64,000 nucleotides of DNA from Sinohyriopsis cumingii (Eukaryota > Mollusca > Bivalvia > Unionida > Unionidae), in contig CM068830.1 of assembly GCA_028554795.2 (NCBI GenBank), positions 48,746,227-48,810,226 of the forward strand. The letters are read 5' to 3'. The translations under genes were made by a program, and so were the position numbers. Shown here in pieces: positions 36,463 through 48,174 of the stretch; within the stretch, counting starts at the first letter, position 1; every line of letters starts with the position of its first letter. The notes below the pieces were generated by a model that saw only the letters and a list, made by a program, of their open reading frames with translations, ran no database searches and was not told the DNA's origin.

Positions 36463-38503
36463 TGGGGCATTTTTACTATCAGTTGCATTATGTACTGCAG
36501 ATTACAGGTCTAAATAAACTTGATTGTTGCTGTCAGGATGAGGAAGGAGTTTTCACCTGTCCCAAATGAGGTCACCCTAAAATACATGTACATGTACAGT
36601 GTGTACCTCCATGTAAAAACTGTCTTGTTATCTTCTTCAGATGACTCAGTCCTGTCTTGTGAAGTGATCTGCAGACCTAATCTATACATTTCAATAAAGT
36701 TTGATTGTTCTATATAACTTGAACTGGACCTTTAAAGATCCGATTGAATATATTTGTTGTGTCAAATTTCTCATTTATTGCTGATTGTAAATGACTCTTA
36801 CATATAAAATTGTTGTCTTGGTTATTTCTGCATTGTACTGGTTTTCCCCATTTGCTATTATGATGTGGAATCGAATGAGAACTTGTGACTTTCCTGGTGA
36901 AGAGTACAGGTACTTCATAAAATGTATTCAAGTATTTATGGAGTAAACACTTCAAGTATTTATTGAGTAAACACTAGACCATAACGATTTAAAGAACTAC
37001 CGCCCAGTTTCTGAATCTCCCATTCATATCAAAAATCTTAGAAAAGGTTGTTTTATCCCAGCTTGTATCTCATCTAAATTCAAACAGTCTTTTTAGCAAT
37101 GTACAATCTGCATATCGCCCTTGCCACAGTACTGAAACTACTCTTCTAAAAGTAGTTAATGACATTCTCTCTGCATTGGATAGCGGAAAGATTACAGTCC
37201 TCACTCTCCTTGATTTGTCTTCAGCATTTGACACAATAGACCATGATATATTACTTCACCGTCTCCAGCATGTATGTGGCATTCATGATACAGCCTTACT
37301 GTGGTTCAAGTCCTACTTGGTCAACAGGACACAAATTGTATGTGCAAATGGAATACACTCCAGCCCAGTTGATCTTTGTTGTGGTGCTCCACAGGGGTCT
37401 GTTCTTGGACCTGTTCTCTTCATTCTGTACACTCAGTTGCTCTCAAGTGTCATAGATCATCATCCAGTGTCTCACCAATTGTACGCTGATGACACCCAAA
37501 TATACAAATCTAGCCACCCAACTGAAGTTGATGCTACCATCCAAGGTGTAGAGAGGTGCATTACTGATGTGAAATCATGGATGACATGTAACAAGCTGCA
37601 GATGAATGATGATAAAACTGAGGCCATTCTGATCACAACACAAAGACTTTCTCAATCACATCCTTTACCTCAAACAATAAATATCAGCAACACCGACATT
37701 AAATTCACACAATCAGTACAAAACCTTGGTGTTACTCTGGACAGTACTCTCACATTGCACCAACATGTCATGAACATATACAAGGCTGCATATCTTGAGC
37801 TGAGACGCATCAGCTCAGTTCGCAAATATCTTTCAGTTGATGCCACTAAAATACTTGTGTGTTCATTAGTACTTTCAAGACTGGACTATTGTAACTCAGT
37901 TCTGTCTGGTTCATCTCAATATCTACTCCAGAAACTTCAAAAAGTTCAAAACACAGCTGCTTGGATCATACTTAGAGTACCACAATCAGAGCACACCTCC
38001 CTGCTGCTCTGTACCTTATGTTGGCTATCCATTCGATCCAGAATCAAACACAAAATTTGTTCTCTGTGCTGTGTTTCACTGTCGGACTCTAGTCCAACAT
38101 ACCTATCCGATCTCACTCGTGTAGACACCAGCAAGATATTTATGCTCCTCTTCTGTCAATCGTATACTCATTATTCCCACTATGAAAACAAAGTCATATG
38201 GACAGCGTTCTTTTGCATACCAGAGCCCAGCAACGTGGAATGAATTGCCCAATGAACTCTGACAATGTGATCACATTCAAGAGGGCTCTCAAAACTCACT
38301 TATTTCGACTGCAAGAACAAACTTAAATACCTAATAATGTTTCCTACCTGAAATATTCTCAGCATGTTTTTTTTTAATTATGTTTTTCTAATTTCATGGA
38401 GTTTGTTTTTGTGTTAATATTATTACATGTTTTTTATCTTATAGGTGTTGTCTAATGTTGTAAAGCTTTTAGAGCTTCTAAAGATTAGGTGGTATACAAA
38501 GTC

Positions 38504-38534
<31 letters not shown>
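36463..38534 (+). mobile_element. Chimeric LINE unit, copy B (unknown 5' block + CR1/L2-like LINE)
   Basis: 36463-36974 repeats the non-LINE block of copy A with few differences and adds a 24-bp tandem duplication at its end (36927-36950 and 36951-36974). The LINE part begins at 36975 with TAGACCATAACGATTT and runs to the ATT tail at 38534. The unit sits directly behind copy C, so LINE sequence around 36025-36462 is present again at 36975-37410. See findings for possible origins. Confidence 0.87.
37176..38243 (+). pseudogene. CR1/L2-like reverse transcriptase (copy B)
   Basis: Open for 355 codons from MDSGKITVLTLLDLSSAFDT through APQGSVLGPVLFILYT, QLYADDTQIY (catalytic YADD) and LSRLDYCNSVLSG. 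It is the longest open frame in the window. The N-terminal part of the reverse transcriptase lies upstream in another frame. Compared with copy A, the frame shifts after LSDLTRVDTSK near 38135, so the true C-terminus (AYQSPATWNELP) is read in another frame. Confidence 0.88.
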
Positions 38535-38539
38535 AGTTT

Positions 38540-39025
38540 AACAAAGTGGAATCACTAGAAATTCAAATGTAATCTTTTTCATTTAAGTATTCTGAATATA
38601 AATACAAATTTATTCTCTACATAAATTTAGTTCTATATAATTACCAGATTGAGTTTCTTATGTGCTCAGGTTACTCTACTCTTGTTGCATTTATTTCTTA
38701 GTAACACTTCTGCTTTTTAAATAAATTTTTATTTTCATTTTTTACAAATCTAAATGCCTTATTAACTGCTGAGAATGACAGAATTTTGAAACACTTTAAA
38801 TAGTAAAGAGTAAGAAAAAAGTCCAGAATGCAAAAAAAAGTTCAGTTTGTAATGTTTCTTGCATGCTAAAAAAAAGTTCTTACATATCCATTAGGTCAGG
38901 AAACTTGGAGAGATAAAAGACCAGAGAAATGACAAGAGACTGCCTTGCTTGATTGAAGGAATGTTCATATCTTGATAAATCTTGAGGGCTATTCTATAAA
39001 ACATACATGAGACACATGTAAGGCA
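38540..39025. other. No recognised gene (intron)
   Basis: AT-rich intron with several AAAAAAGT strings near 38810-38880. Confidence 0.5.
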
Positions 39026-39029
39026 CATT

Positions 39030-39175
39030 CAAAGTGGGGTACTCACCCATAGATGCAATTTACAATTTTCTTGTCATTTTAATGTGAACCCTGTGAAATC
39101 AAAGTAACATAGCATATATTTTTTTTAAACTGCCTTCCCTGGGTACCATGTATGTTAAAATGGAACAACCTTGAT
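39030..39175 (+). repeat. Dispersed repeat R2, copy 1
   Basis: CATAGATGCAATTTACAATTT, then TAGCATATATTTTTTTTAAA, CTGCCTTCCCTGG and ACCATGTATGTT recur in the same order at 62340-62450 (CATAGGTGCAATTTAGAATTT, TAGCATATATTTTTTTTAAA, CTGCCCTCCCTGG, ACCATGCATGTT; all quoted in part). Its class is unknown. Confidence 0.7.
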
Positions 39176-39864
39176 GAAATAAAATGATCCCGAGTTCAGA
39201 AAATATTGACATTATTTTTATGACAGGAACCTACACACTATGTCACAAGGATGGTCACCAGGATGTCACAAGATTTGACTGTGATATTTGTATTTTTTGC
39301 AGCTGCCAAATGATATATTTCTGCAGGTGTATATCAGTTGAAAGATGAGGGAATTTGATATTGCGAAAGTTGAGACAGGTCATTTACAAACAACAACAAG
39401 ATTCTCTCCCCAGTCCACAAAATAAGTACCAGTAAAAATGACTTGGTTCACAACCATGAAAATTAATGCACACGATAATAAATGAGTTCACAGTTTATAT
39501 TATTTTTCTTTAAAGAGAGATCTAGATTGGTCTAAGTCATTTAAGTTGATATCATTTGGTGTTTTTTTGCACAGAGAATTCCATATAATGAAAAATGTTC
39601 AATCTCCGTTAAAATGGAAATCTGGATATTGATACAAGTTACCATGGGAGCTCACTTTGTGAACAACATTTGTACTGCTTGTGTTAAGCTTGCAACAAAT
39701 AGTACACAAGTTTGAAGCAAAGTCCCCATATGGTTCTTAAATGTTAAGGGATTCTCTAGACCTTTTGTAGTGTTAGAGTATTCAACATTGCCCTCTGCAA
39801 AACTGTCATTGGGGGGAGGTGAAGTTGTGATATACTGACTTTTTAGATTCTGTCATTATTTCAG

Positions 39865-40057
39865 ATTCACCAAGCATAGAGTGGAATGTCACAACTGAAA
39901 CTAATGGTGCTCTTGTCAAGGGGGGCTATGGACACACTAGTGTATACAGTGAACAGACTGGAGAAATCTACGTGTATGGGGGATACCATTCAGGCAGCAC
40001 CACCATCTACTACCTCACTGACAAACTGTACTCCTACCACCCGTTAAATAGAACATG
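39865..40057 (+). CDS. ATRN: Attractin exon g: kelch blade 4
   Basis: The acceptor is ATTATTTCAG and the donor GAACATG|GTATGT. It reads NSPSIEWNVTTETNGALVKG, continuing GGYGHTSVYSEQTGEIYVYG and GYHSG. The GA.V.GGYGH.SVY block is among the most conserved parts of attractin kelch domains. The closing NRTW is completed across the splice (TG|G) and includes an N-glycosylation sequon. Confidence 0.94.
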
Positions 40058-40184
40058 GTATGTTCTAATGACCTTTATGCAGTGCTTTGAGCATAGTATG
40101 TTCATCAGCACACACACACACATACACATACTGTATTCAAAATTGTGCATACAAATTTGTGTTTAAACTTAAAAAGGATTTATC

Positions 40185-40188
<4 letters not shown>

Positions 40189-40229
<41 letters not shown>
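40189..40229. repeat. (TA)n microsatellite
   Basis: About twenty TA repeats, 130 bp downstream of the kelch blade 4 exon. Confidence 0.95.
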
Positions 40230-40233
<4 letters not shown>

Positions 40234-41105
40234 TTTATTTCTGTCCATCACTGTCCTCATTAGATACTTGTTTTGCTTATTTTTATTTTTTTAAAATAAA
40301 AGATTGAGAAGTAGAAAGATTTACCATTCTACTTGCCTGTAATCTTCTGGCAGTTGTGCAGTTAATATATTAATTTTGAATACATCAACCCTTAATTAGA
40401 TAGTGGCATCTCACATAGAACAAATTGTGGTAGCATCCTGCTGATCATATATACCTGTCATGCATACCTGATTCATGCATGCATGCCGAAAGGTGAACCT
40501 TGACCAGAATACATATATACCAACACAATTAAACAAAGCCATTTAAAATGGCGCTAATTAATCTTAATGGATTTGTTTGTTTGAAATGTTTTGATTGGCT
40601 GATAGTTCAGTCACTTGGCCCAGTATGCATTCAGGTTGTAATAGTTCATGCACACATGACCATTTACTGTAGTATTTGCAAGATATGAATGAATACCAGT
40701 AAATGGAGAGAGGTAGATTCAAGCATTCAGTATGCTTGGGGATGGGTGGGTGTGGTATCAATGGCCAAAGAAAGGTAGACAAAATAATTAAAGCATGAAA
40801 ATAGCACTTACCTAATTTGTTTTAAAATAAGTACTAAGTACTTATCCTGGACTAGCATCTTGCACAGCTTACTTGTCCATCTTCAAAAAATGAATAGTCT
40901 GGGATGTTGGGCTATGGGATTTGATCTGCCCAGACTTCCATTATGTAAATCAGAATACATTTAGTAAAATATGTTCCATGCAAATTTTCACAAACAAACT
41001 TCAGAACATTAAAATCCTTCATATTGAACAAATCTTAGAGACGAAGTGGAATTGTATATCCAATGCTTCGGTTGAAGGATGGCATCGTGTATTTCGAGCA
41101 TAGGC

Positions 41106-41202
41106 TTAGTCTGGTTCCCTGCTTCATGTGCTCCCAGTGTTGCACTCCGCTATTTGTATAGTGGAGTGCAACGCAGGGAGCATACGAAATAGGGACCAGA
41201 CT
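41106..41202. mobile_element. Palindromic MITE with 8-9 bp target duplication
   Basis: A ~97-bp imperfect palindrome. TAGTCTGGTTCCC on the left pairs with GGGACCAGACTA on the right, and TGTTGCACTCCGCTAT pairs with ATAGTGGAGTGCAACG around a short centre near 41155. AGCATAGGC is repeated directly at 41097-41105 and 41203-41211. An 8-bp duplication would fit a hAT-type MITE. There is no coding content. Confidence 0.85.
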
Positions 41203-42053
41203 AGCATAGGCAATGTTATGACGGAATAGCTTCCCCTAATCTCATGCGATTTCCATTGAGCTCAGCAAGATGTCATCCAGATTTTTAACGTCAATGCTTG
41301 ATGCACTAGAAAGTGATCTCCAGATTAAAACGGCTTGGACTAAGAATCATTAGCGAAGAAAGTGAAAGAAGCAGAACACAAAAGAGTAACTGTGGATCTA
41401 ACTTTAATGAAAAAATGGAGAAAATAATTCCCTTGACTGGAATATGGCAGATCCATTAGGATTACCGGTGTGACTTCTGATTGCATGATTGCAAAGGCTG
41501 CAAAAGTGAATAATTCTTTCATGACAGGGTTTTAAATTTTTAAAATATCTGCCCTTGTTCGCCACAAGATATCTTGAGAACACACTATCACCCAAGACTT
41601 TCTTTCACAACAAAGAAATCAGTAAACTTGCTGAGACAAATGTGTTATTTGGAGTACAAAGTCATGGGGTCATTGCAGATTTTGTTGGTTTTTAACTTGC
41701 TGCAATAAAAGAATGATCTTAAAGTTCAAGTGCAACTTATTAGAAAAAAGATTAATCATTAGCCTTTTTGATTTTTGGATAAATGTGTTCTAGGATGAAG
41801 TACAATGAAATCAATGATAGTACACATTTTATGAAAGGCAGTAAATTAACTGCCAAGTTGGTTAAAAAGATTTAATTGGCTTTTTGTATTGGCTTATATG
41901 TAATGTGTTGGTCTGTAATATTGCTACAAAAAGATTATAAGGAGACTTAAAAGTTTGACTTTAAACTGAAAGAAAAATGAACTAATACAATTATTGTTTG
42001 AATGGACAATGCATTTATTTGTTAATTTTGCATGTTGGTTTATTTGCATTTTT

Positions 42054-42081
42054 AGAGAGAGAGAGAGAGTGTGTGTGTGTT
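42054..42081. repeat. (GA)n(GT)n microsatellite
   Basis: GAGAGA run passing into GTGTGT. Confidence 0.85.
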
Positions 42082-42149
42082 GTGCAAATTGCAGTATCCC
42101 ATTTCAAGCTGAAAAAGTATGGGTGAGATGAAAATTTGTCAGTACATTT

Positions 42150-42445
42150 TTGACCCCCACATTTTTTATTTGACCCCCAGTTCTGACACCAGTGGGTTTT
42201 TTTACCCTCAATTTTACACCCCTTTGTGATACACTGGCATACTTGGGCAGTATTCTCAGAAATCTGTATGAAGTGTATGGGGTGCAGTTTAAGCTAGCAA
42301 TATTTTTTAAAATCACACTGGTTTGCAGAGAGATAGGTGATCATCATGGCAAAGCTAAAGTTCATTTTTTACTCAGTCTAACCCCCAGTTTTGACACCAA
42401 GGAGATTTTTGACTCTCACTCTTGCACCCCTAGGGGATACACTGT
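42150..42445. repeat. Dispersed repeat R1, copies 2 and 3
   Basis: TTTGACCCCCAGTTCTGACACC (42168 onward) with ACACCCCTTTGTGATACACT, and CCCCCAGTTTTGACACCAAG (42392 onward) with GCACCCCTAGGGGATACACT (strings quoted in part). They stand about 220 bp apart in the same orientation. Both match 9588-9690. Confidence 0.65.
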
Positions 42446-42449
42446 TTTC

Positions 42450-43696
42450 ATCCAGTGCTAACATTAATTCAGTGACCCATTTTTGTTTATGCAAGGGTGG
42501 GTGGCTGCCCGATAAGGCACATCTGCATTCAAGAGTATAATAAAGTTGAGACCTTTATTTGCATTGAACATACACATGTACATTTTGAGTAAATTTAAAA
42601 CTTTCAGACTTAATTGAATGCACATTCCAGAGATTCTGCTAGGGTTGTGAAACTAACAGTACACATCCTACTGGCAAGGATGGAAAAAGTCGGTACAAGG
42701 CCAGATTTTACCAATAGAAATGCTAACCAACCAATATCATCAGTACATGGTTTATCATATTACATAAAGTAGGTACAATTTTTTGTTGCAAAAAATGGAG
42801 AGAGAAAATGAATGGTATGAGTTTTTGACCTTTACAGAGTTGCATTGATAATGAACATCATCAACACCATGACAGTAGTTTAATCCCATTCCAATATTGT
42901 CACCAACTTAATGCACACACAGTTAACAACTTTGCTTCAGAGTACACTCATAAAGCAAATAGGTGCAGTGTTTGCATGCACCACATAAAATGTTTAATTT
43001 TCATGGCTTTTGATTTAAGTGAAATCCTCCAGCATGTCTTACAGATCACACGATTTACGATCAGAAAGTGGCAAAATCCAGACCAAGCTGATCCATCAGC
43101 AAACAAACGTGGTTATAAGAAGAAGAAGATTAATGTATATGAAGCAAAATGATGGGTGCTTTAGATTTGCATTGTCTCAAGTACCAGAATCAGGCATACA
43201 CACAGCATTGGAAGGAGAGTCAGTTTATGTCTTTCATGGTTTCAGGCATAGTTTTGACAACAACTACACATGATAAAACTGTCCTCTAAGCTACTTCATT
43301 TGTTGTGCTGCAGCAGTCCAACACTTTGTTTTAGTAACTTGATATACCATGGAGGCAGATTAGCACTGGTTGTGTAACCATTACATCACCTGAATCCATC
43401 AAAGAGATAAGCCAACTTTCGTTCTGGTGGTGTGTTGCTGTCAACCACTGATCAGGGTTGGCAGGGATGTGCAGCTATAGTTTTATGAAAGAATAGGTTG
43501 GCTTCTGACAGACTTTGATGTTGAGACAGTTAACTTTCAAGACATCAAACACATTTTACAGGTTGTCGGTAAATGAATGCCAAGAGTCTCATTTTTGGGG
43601 GTAAAAAGACAAATTGTATTGATAAAAACTGGCTTATACCTGTCATGAAATCGGCATACTACATTGATTACAATGCATGCTATTTTTTATTTCCAG
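42450..43696. other. No recognised gene (intron)
   Basis: An open frame of 84 codons at 43019-43273 has no recognised similarity and is not accepted as a gene. The rest is AT-rich intron. Confidence 0.5.
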
Positions 43697-43851
43697 GAAA
43701 GTTTTGCAAACAAGTGACTCTCCAAGATATCTTCACTCGGCTGTTCTTATCGGGAATTTGATGTTGACATTTGGGGGAAATACTCATAATGACACATCTG
43801 TTAGCCTTGGAGCAAAATGCTACTCCCCTGACTTCATGGTCTATGACATTA
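43697..43851 (+). CDS. ATRN: Attractin exon h: kelch blade 5
   Basis: The acceptor is TTATTTCCAG and the donor ATTA|GTAAGT. The exon reads KVLQTSDSPRYLHSAVLIGN, then LMLTFGGNTHNDTSVSLGAK and CYSPDFMVYDI. The FGGNTHNDTS.S.GAKC string is the clearest attractin signature in the window. It ends one base into the codon for the Ile before CNSW. Confidence 0.96.
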
Positions 43852-45302
43852 GTAAGTCATTTTCAGTGAATACTATTTTGAATGTTCTATTGGTTTGAAT
43901 ATTTAGATTGCAAGATGAATTCATACAGCTGTGTCTTTGTTTTGCCAGTTTGTTTTATTGCATTTGTTCACAGAATAAATGAAAATTGGAATGATCATTG
44001 TTCAGGGTTTGCACAATCTTTTAATATGATTAAACTTTGATGGTTACTTTGAAAAGTGATTAAATTTTGGGTCAACTTTGAAAAATGCTGGAAGATACTC
44101 AGCAGTTCCAGAAATGCACTCGATTATCAAGACATGAGCATTTCATTGAAAAATAAAGCAAGAAAAATGAATGACCCGTTTAAATAAAAATGAGAAACCT
44201 GTTTTTCCTAGAATTTTACTTCTATGTTGGGTTGCTTAAATATTCAGTAAGACTTCCATTTGGGTTGCTTACATGCTTATTATTACGGAGTTTCATTTGG
44301 GATTGTAACCATCTTGTGTTGTAAAATGAATTAATGTTCATTGGGCATTTAGGGCTGATAAACAAAAGATTGTCAAGTACTCTGTAATGGGAAGCTATAT
44401 TTCAAACAAGAGTCTTGTAAGCACAGTTAATGCAGTAATTATATAGCTATGGCCAAGTGATCAATTAAATGTCATACTTTTCCTGGTAGCTAGGGTTACT
44501 TTAATTTTGTTGAGTGTTTTATTTTGATGGTGGGGACATGACCATCGACTTATGCTACTGTTAAAAGTCTTTTCTGGAAGTTACTCAAAATGAGTAGGAA
44601 AAGGTGGTGCTATGGGGTTAGAATTTTAAAGAAAAAAGAATTTCTCCAGGTGTCCCTACTGGTTATACTGGCTGTTTATAAAAGACCTTGTGTATCTTGG
44701 GTATTGTTCAAAGAATCTTTAATTGCCTTTATTTTGGTGTATGATTGATGGGTGTAATATGGCTTTAAAGAGTATACTGCTTGGCCGTACTCCAGATGTG
44801 CACCTTTCAAAGAACTGCTAGCTCCACTTAGTCATTTTCACTTACTGGACTTCAGAGGTAAATTGTATTAAAAAAAGAGCCAATAATGGTTTTTACATTT
44901 AATATATTTGGTAATTCATCCTTTGCTCTTTCAGAAGCTGGTATTGTCTAGCTGAGCAAAATTCAGTTTCTCTATTTTAATAGGTGCTAAAGAGTGTGCT
45001 TTAGACTAGTTCAGGCTGATTATTTTAGCACAAGGGAGCAGTCATTTTATTTAGCAGTATGCTTAGATCATGTAAAGGTCCATAAGTACAATATCCAAAG
45101 AAATTTCAGCCACATTACATCAAAGTAACATAGAAGTATGCCAACATTCTCTTCACTGTGCATGTTTCAAATGCAAACAACTTTGCCTTAAATATATCAC
45201 TCTCTCAAAAGTATGTAATAACTGGTGAGTGCCCCCTAAGCAATTTTGTATGCCTCTACCACATTCCCCATAGAAGTGGCTTTCAGTGCTTTCATCAGAT
45301 TT
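43852..45302. other. No recognised gene (intron)
   Basis: AT-rich intron without recognised elements. Confidence 0.5.
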
Positions 45303-45712
45303 GCATACAACCATATTTGGATGCCAGTACACCAACTGCATCGAGGCACATTTTGATGCCTGTACACCAACTACATGCAACCATATTTGGATGCCTGTAC
45401 ACCAACTGCATAGAAGCACATTTTGATGCCTGTACACCATCTACATGCAACCATATTTGGATGCCTGTTAACCAACTGCATAGAAGCACATTTTGATGCC
45501 TGTACACTAACTACATGCAGCCATATTTGAATACATGTAAACCAACTGAATATAAGTGCATTTTGATGCCTGTACACCAACTACATGCAACCATATTTGA
45601 ATACCTGTAAATCAACTGCTTTGAAGCACATCTTGATGCCTGTACACCAACTATATACAACTATATTTGGATGCCTTTTAACCAACTGCATAGAAGCACA
45701 TTTTGATGCTTG
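45303..45712. repeat. Minisatellite, 70-bp dimeric unit x ~6
   Basis: CCATATTTGG or a one-base variant recurs at 45311, 45381, 45451, 45521 and 45591, and CTATATTTGG at 45661, an exact 70-bp period without indels. Each unit is two diverged 35-bp halves, one with ATTTGGATGCCTGTACACCA and CTGCATAGAAGCAC, the other with ATTTTGATGCCTGTACACCA and CTACATGCAACC. The array is about 12 half-units. It lies in the intron between kelch exons h and i. Confidence 0.95.
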
Positions 45713-47150
45713 CAATTAACACCACCCATTTTTATCTGGCATTCATATTACCCCCTTTGGTGGGGGGGGCCTCTCTCCCTCCTCAACAAGAAAATATAGG
45801 TATTGAGGTAAGTGACCATTATGTGACATCACTAGGTTGCTATTTAAGATATAATCATTATCAGCTATTTTAAGAAAATGGGTTGGATTCACCACCACCC
45901 ATTCTAGAGACCCAATTTTATTTCAGTTCTTCTTGAAGTTGGGTGATTAGAACTGTGGATTTGAAGGCTTCATTAAGTCAGTTAGGCTCCAATATTGATG
46001 TAGGCAACACTGATTTTTGATAATGTATCAAATTTGGATGATTTAGTGATACAGAAGTAGGCAGCAAACTAGTAGATTTAGAGGTTGAGAAGTTCAGCTT
46101 TGGTTGATCACACAGCCACTGACTTGTTGAATGAGTTCTCTGAATATTTTAATGCATATAATACAAATTCTTTAATGAAAAATAATTATATGGCCATAAA
46201 GATCAGATTTTACTCTTAAACCTTTTAATAGATTACGAATATGCACAAAGAGGAAAAATGGTTAAATTTATATATGGTCTTAACATATATTACACTGCTT
46301 CAAATTGTATAGGCACACAGAATCATTTAAATAACAGGTGCTGTGTTTGTAGCACAGTGTACCCTGGCTTTCACAAATGTATATAGACAGCCTACACAGT
46401 AACAGAAACTATGGGTAATGAGTTCTACTTGAAAACTTGAGGAGTCTGAAACTGTGGCAAATGAGATTGTTAACTCCAAAACTGACGTAGATGAGATGAC
46501 CTTTACCCCCTTGTCCACTGATATTCAGTATCTCCGCTTATGTATTGTTAACAAAAATATTCCAGATTTGTTGTTTCAGAATGAAAGCCTAATTCTGAAA
46601 TTCAGTAATTTTTAGGTACTGTAATCAACATTCTTCCTAAGTTTAAATGCATTCATTTTTATTGCTTGAAAATTAAATTTGTTGTCCTTGAAAAGTCTTT
46701 GAAAATGCTTGTATATTCTGATGAAACAGAAAACGTGTTTACATTATAGCACTTGCTTTATTCTGGAAAGGTTGTTAAAGAGATCATGAGATCTTTGGTA
46801 CATTAAAGGGACAAGGGATTTACATTTATAGTCAATATTTAATTAGCTTTTAGCTGCAGTGATCTTCAGACTTCTTGCTTATTTGAAAATAATATCTTCT
46901 GAAACCCCTTGAGATCAGTAGTTGAGTTCATGAGACCTTGTCTTTTTTTTGGTCACCTTTATTTTGCCAAAATAAAGGTGACACTATTGGGGCAGTAACT
47001 TTAGTATTGATAAAATTCAGTATTAGAAAATCGTGTGTGTTATATTGCTGTACTAAACCATTATTTTCATAATAATTTATGTTCAGACTTTTTTGTGTTT
47101 GTGTGTTTCGTTGACTTTTTTAACAGCTTATTGATTATATCATTCTGAAG
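45713..47150. other. No recognised gene (intron)
   Basis: AT-rich intron. A short inverted pair, GGTCACCTTTATTTTG and CAAAATAAAGGTGAC, forms a hairpin at 46951-46982. Confidence 0.5.
46951..46982. repeat. Short inverted repeat (hairpin)
   Basis: GTCACCTTTATTTTG and CAAAATAAAGGTGAC are perfectly complementary with almost no loop. It could be a small foldback remnant. Confidence 0.8.
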
Positions 47151-47285
47151 TAATTGTAGTTAAGTGCCTTTCCCAAAGGGACACAAAGACAGCTTACCCA
47201 GGCTGGCATGGGCAAGTATCAAAACCATGACCATTGGATTATGAGTCCAGCACCCAACCAGCTGTGTTATCATGGCCCTCTTTCT
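47150..47285 (-). mobile_element. SINE-3 (tRNA-derived), degraded single copy
   Basis: On the minus strand it reads a tRNA-like head with TTGGACTCATAATCCAATGG, TCATGGTTTTGATACTTGCC as a decayed B box, and the complement of AAGTGCCTTTCCCAAAGGGACA downstream. This layout (anticodon-like CTCATAA, GGTTCGA, then the CCTTTGGGAAAGG motif) is common in metazoan tRNA-derived repeats. No target duplication was identified. Confidence 0.6.
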
Positions 47286-47802
47286 AATTTTGAAGCCAGA
47301 TACATTAAGATTCCTGTCAGCGTATGAAGAAATCAACAATCTTCATAATATTGTTCACAGGCTAGACACAGCATCCTCTTGGGCTTGAGTACAGCTGTCT
47401 TTTGATAGTTATGGATAAAATCAGTTTATTTTGAAATTTGTTCCATTAAGTTAAGACTTGAGACATTTGATATGACAATTTTTAAATTAAATTTAAATTA
47501 AACCAAAATTTCACCAAAAGATATTAACTCGACCGCTGGGATTAATCCTAGATCTAGAATCAAGTTATCTGATGGGATGAAATTTAAATCACACTTAAAC
47601 TTTAACAAAACAAATGGCTTAAGTTGAAACTTCATTGTCAAGTTGTTTGCTGGTAAAATTAGGACCAGGCCTGAAGATCATGAACTCTGAGATCAAGTTT
47701 CTAATATTAGCCAATCAGTAAAGACATTTTTAAAGTAATGTCTTTTGTAATTGCTTTAAACGAAATCTCAAAATCAGACTGAAGCACAAGAGTTTACGAT
47801 CT

Positions 47803-47908
47803 CCAGGCCTGGTAATTGACTTCTGCACCAAAATTTCATTCCATTAAAATCAAGGTCTGATAATTGACTTCTGGACCAAAATTTCCTTCAGTTAAAATCA
47901 TGGCCTGG
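47803..47908. repeat. 48-bp direct tandem duplication
   Basis: TAATTGACTTCTGCACCAAA and TAATTGACTTCTGGACCAAA begin two units 48 bp apart (47813 and 47861), each followed by ATTTC.TTC..TTAAAATCA.GG.CT. Confidence 0.8.
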
Positions 47909-48174
47909 TCTGCTACATCTTTGATGGCTGTCAGATACAGTAATACATGCTGTAACAAATCATCTCAGGTTCACACGAGTCACAGGTTTTGACAAAACAT
48001 TCGTGATAAGTCATTTTTACTTGTGTGTGAATTTTTGCTTTAGGTCCTGAGGGGTTGGATGTCATATCAGAAAGTTGATAATAGCAAAGTTTCCGTATGG
48101 TTAATTAGCAATATAGAGAGGGACAACTTGGAAAGCATATGAAACTTTTAAAATCCTTACTTTTCATTTTTCAG

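Noticed and set aside
43019..43273. Plus-strand open frame of 84 codons (basic, RRRRLMYMKQN)
   Set aside because: No similarity recognised, and no splice sites in phase with the flanking attractin exons g and h.
45153..45580. Minus- and plus-strand open frames of 69-112 codons over the 70-bp array
   Set aside because: Repeated sequence low in stops leaves several frames open at once on both strands; there is no start context or similarity. Kept only as part of a finding.
45303..45712. CRISPR-like array
   Set aside because: The spacers would be as repetitive as the repeats, and the context is a eukaryotic intron; it is a plain minisatellite.
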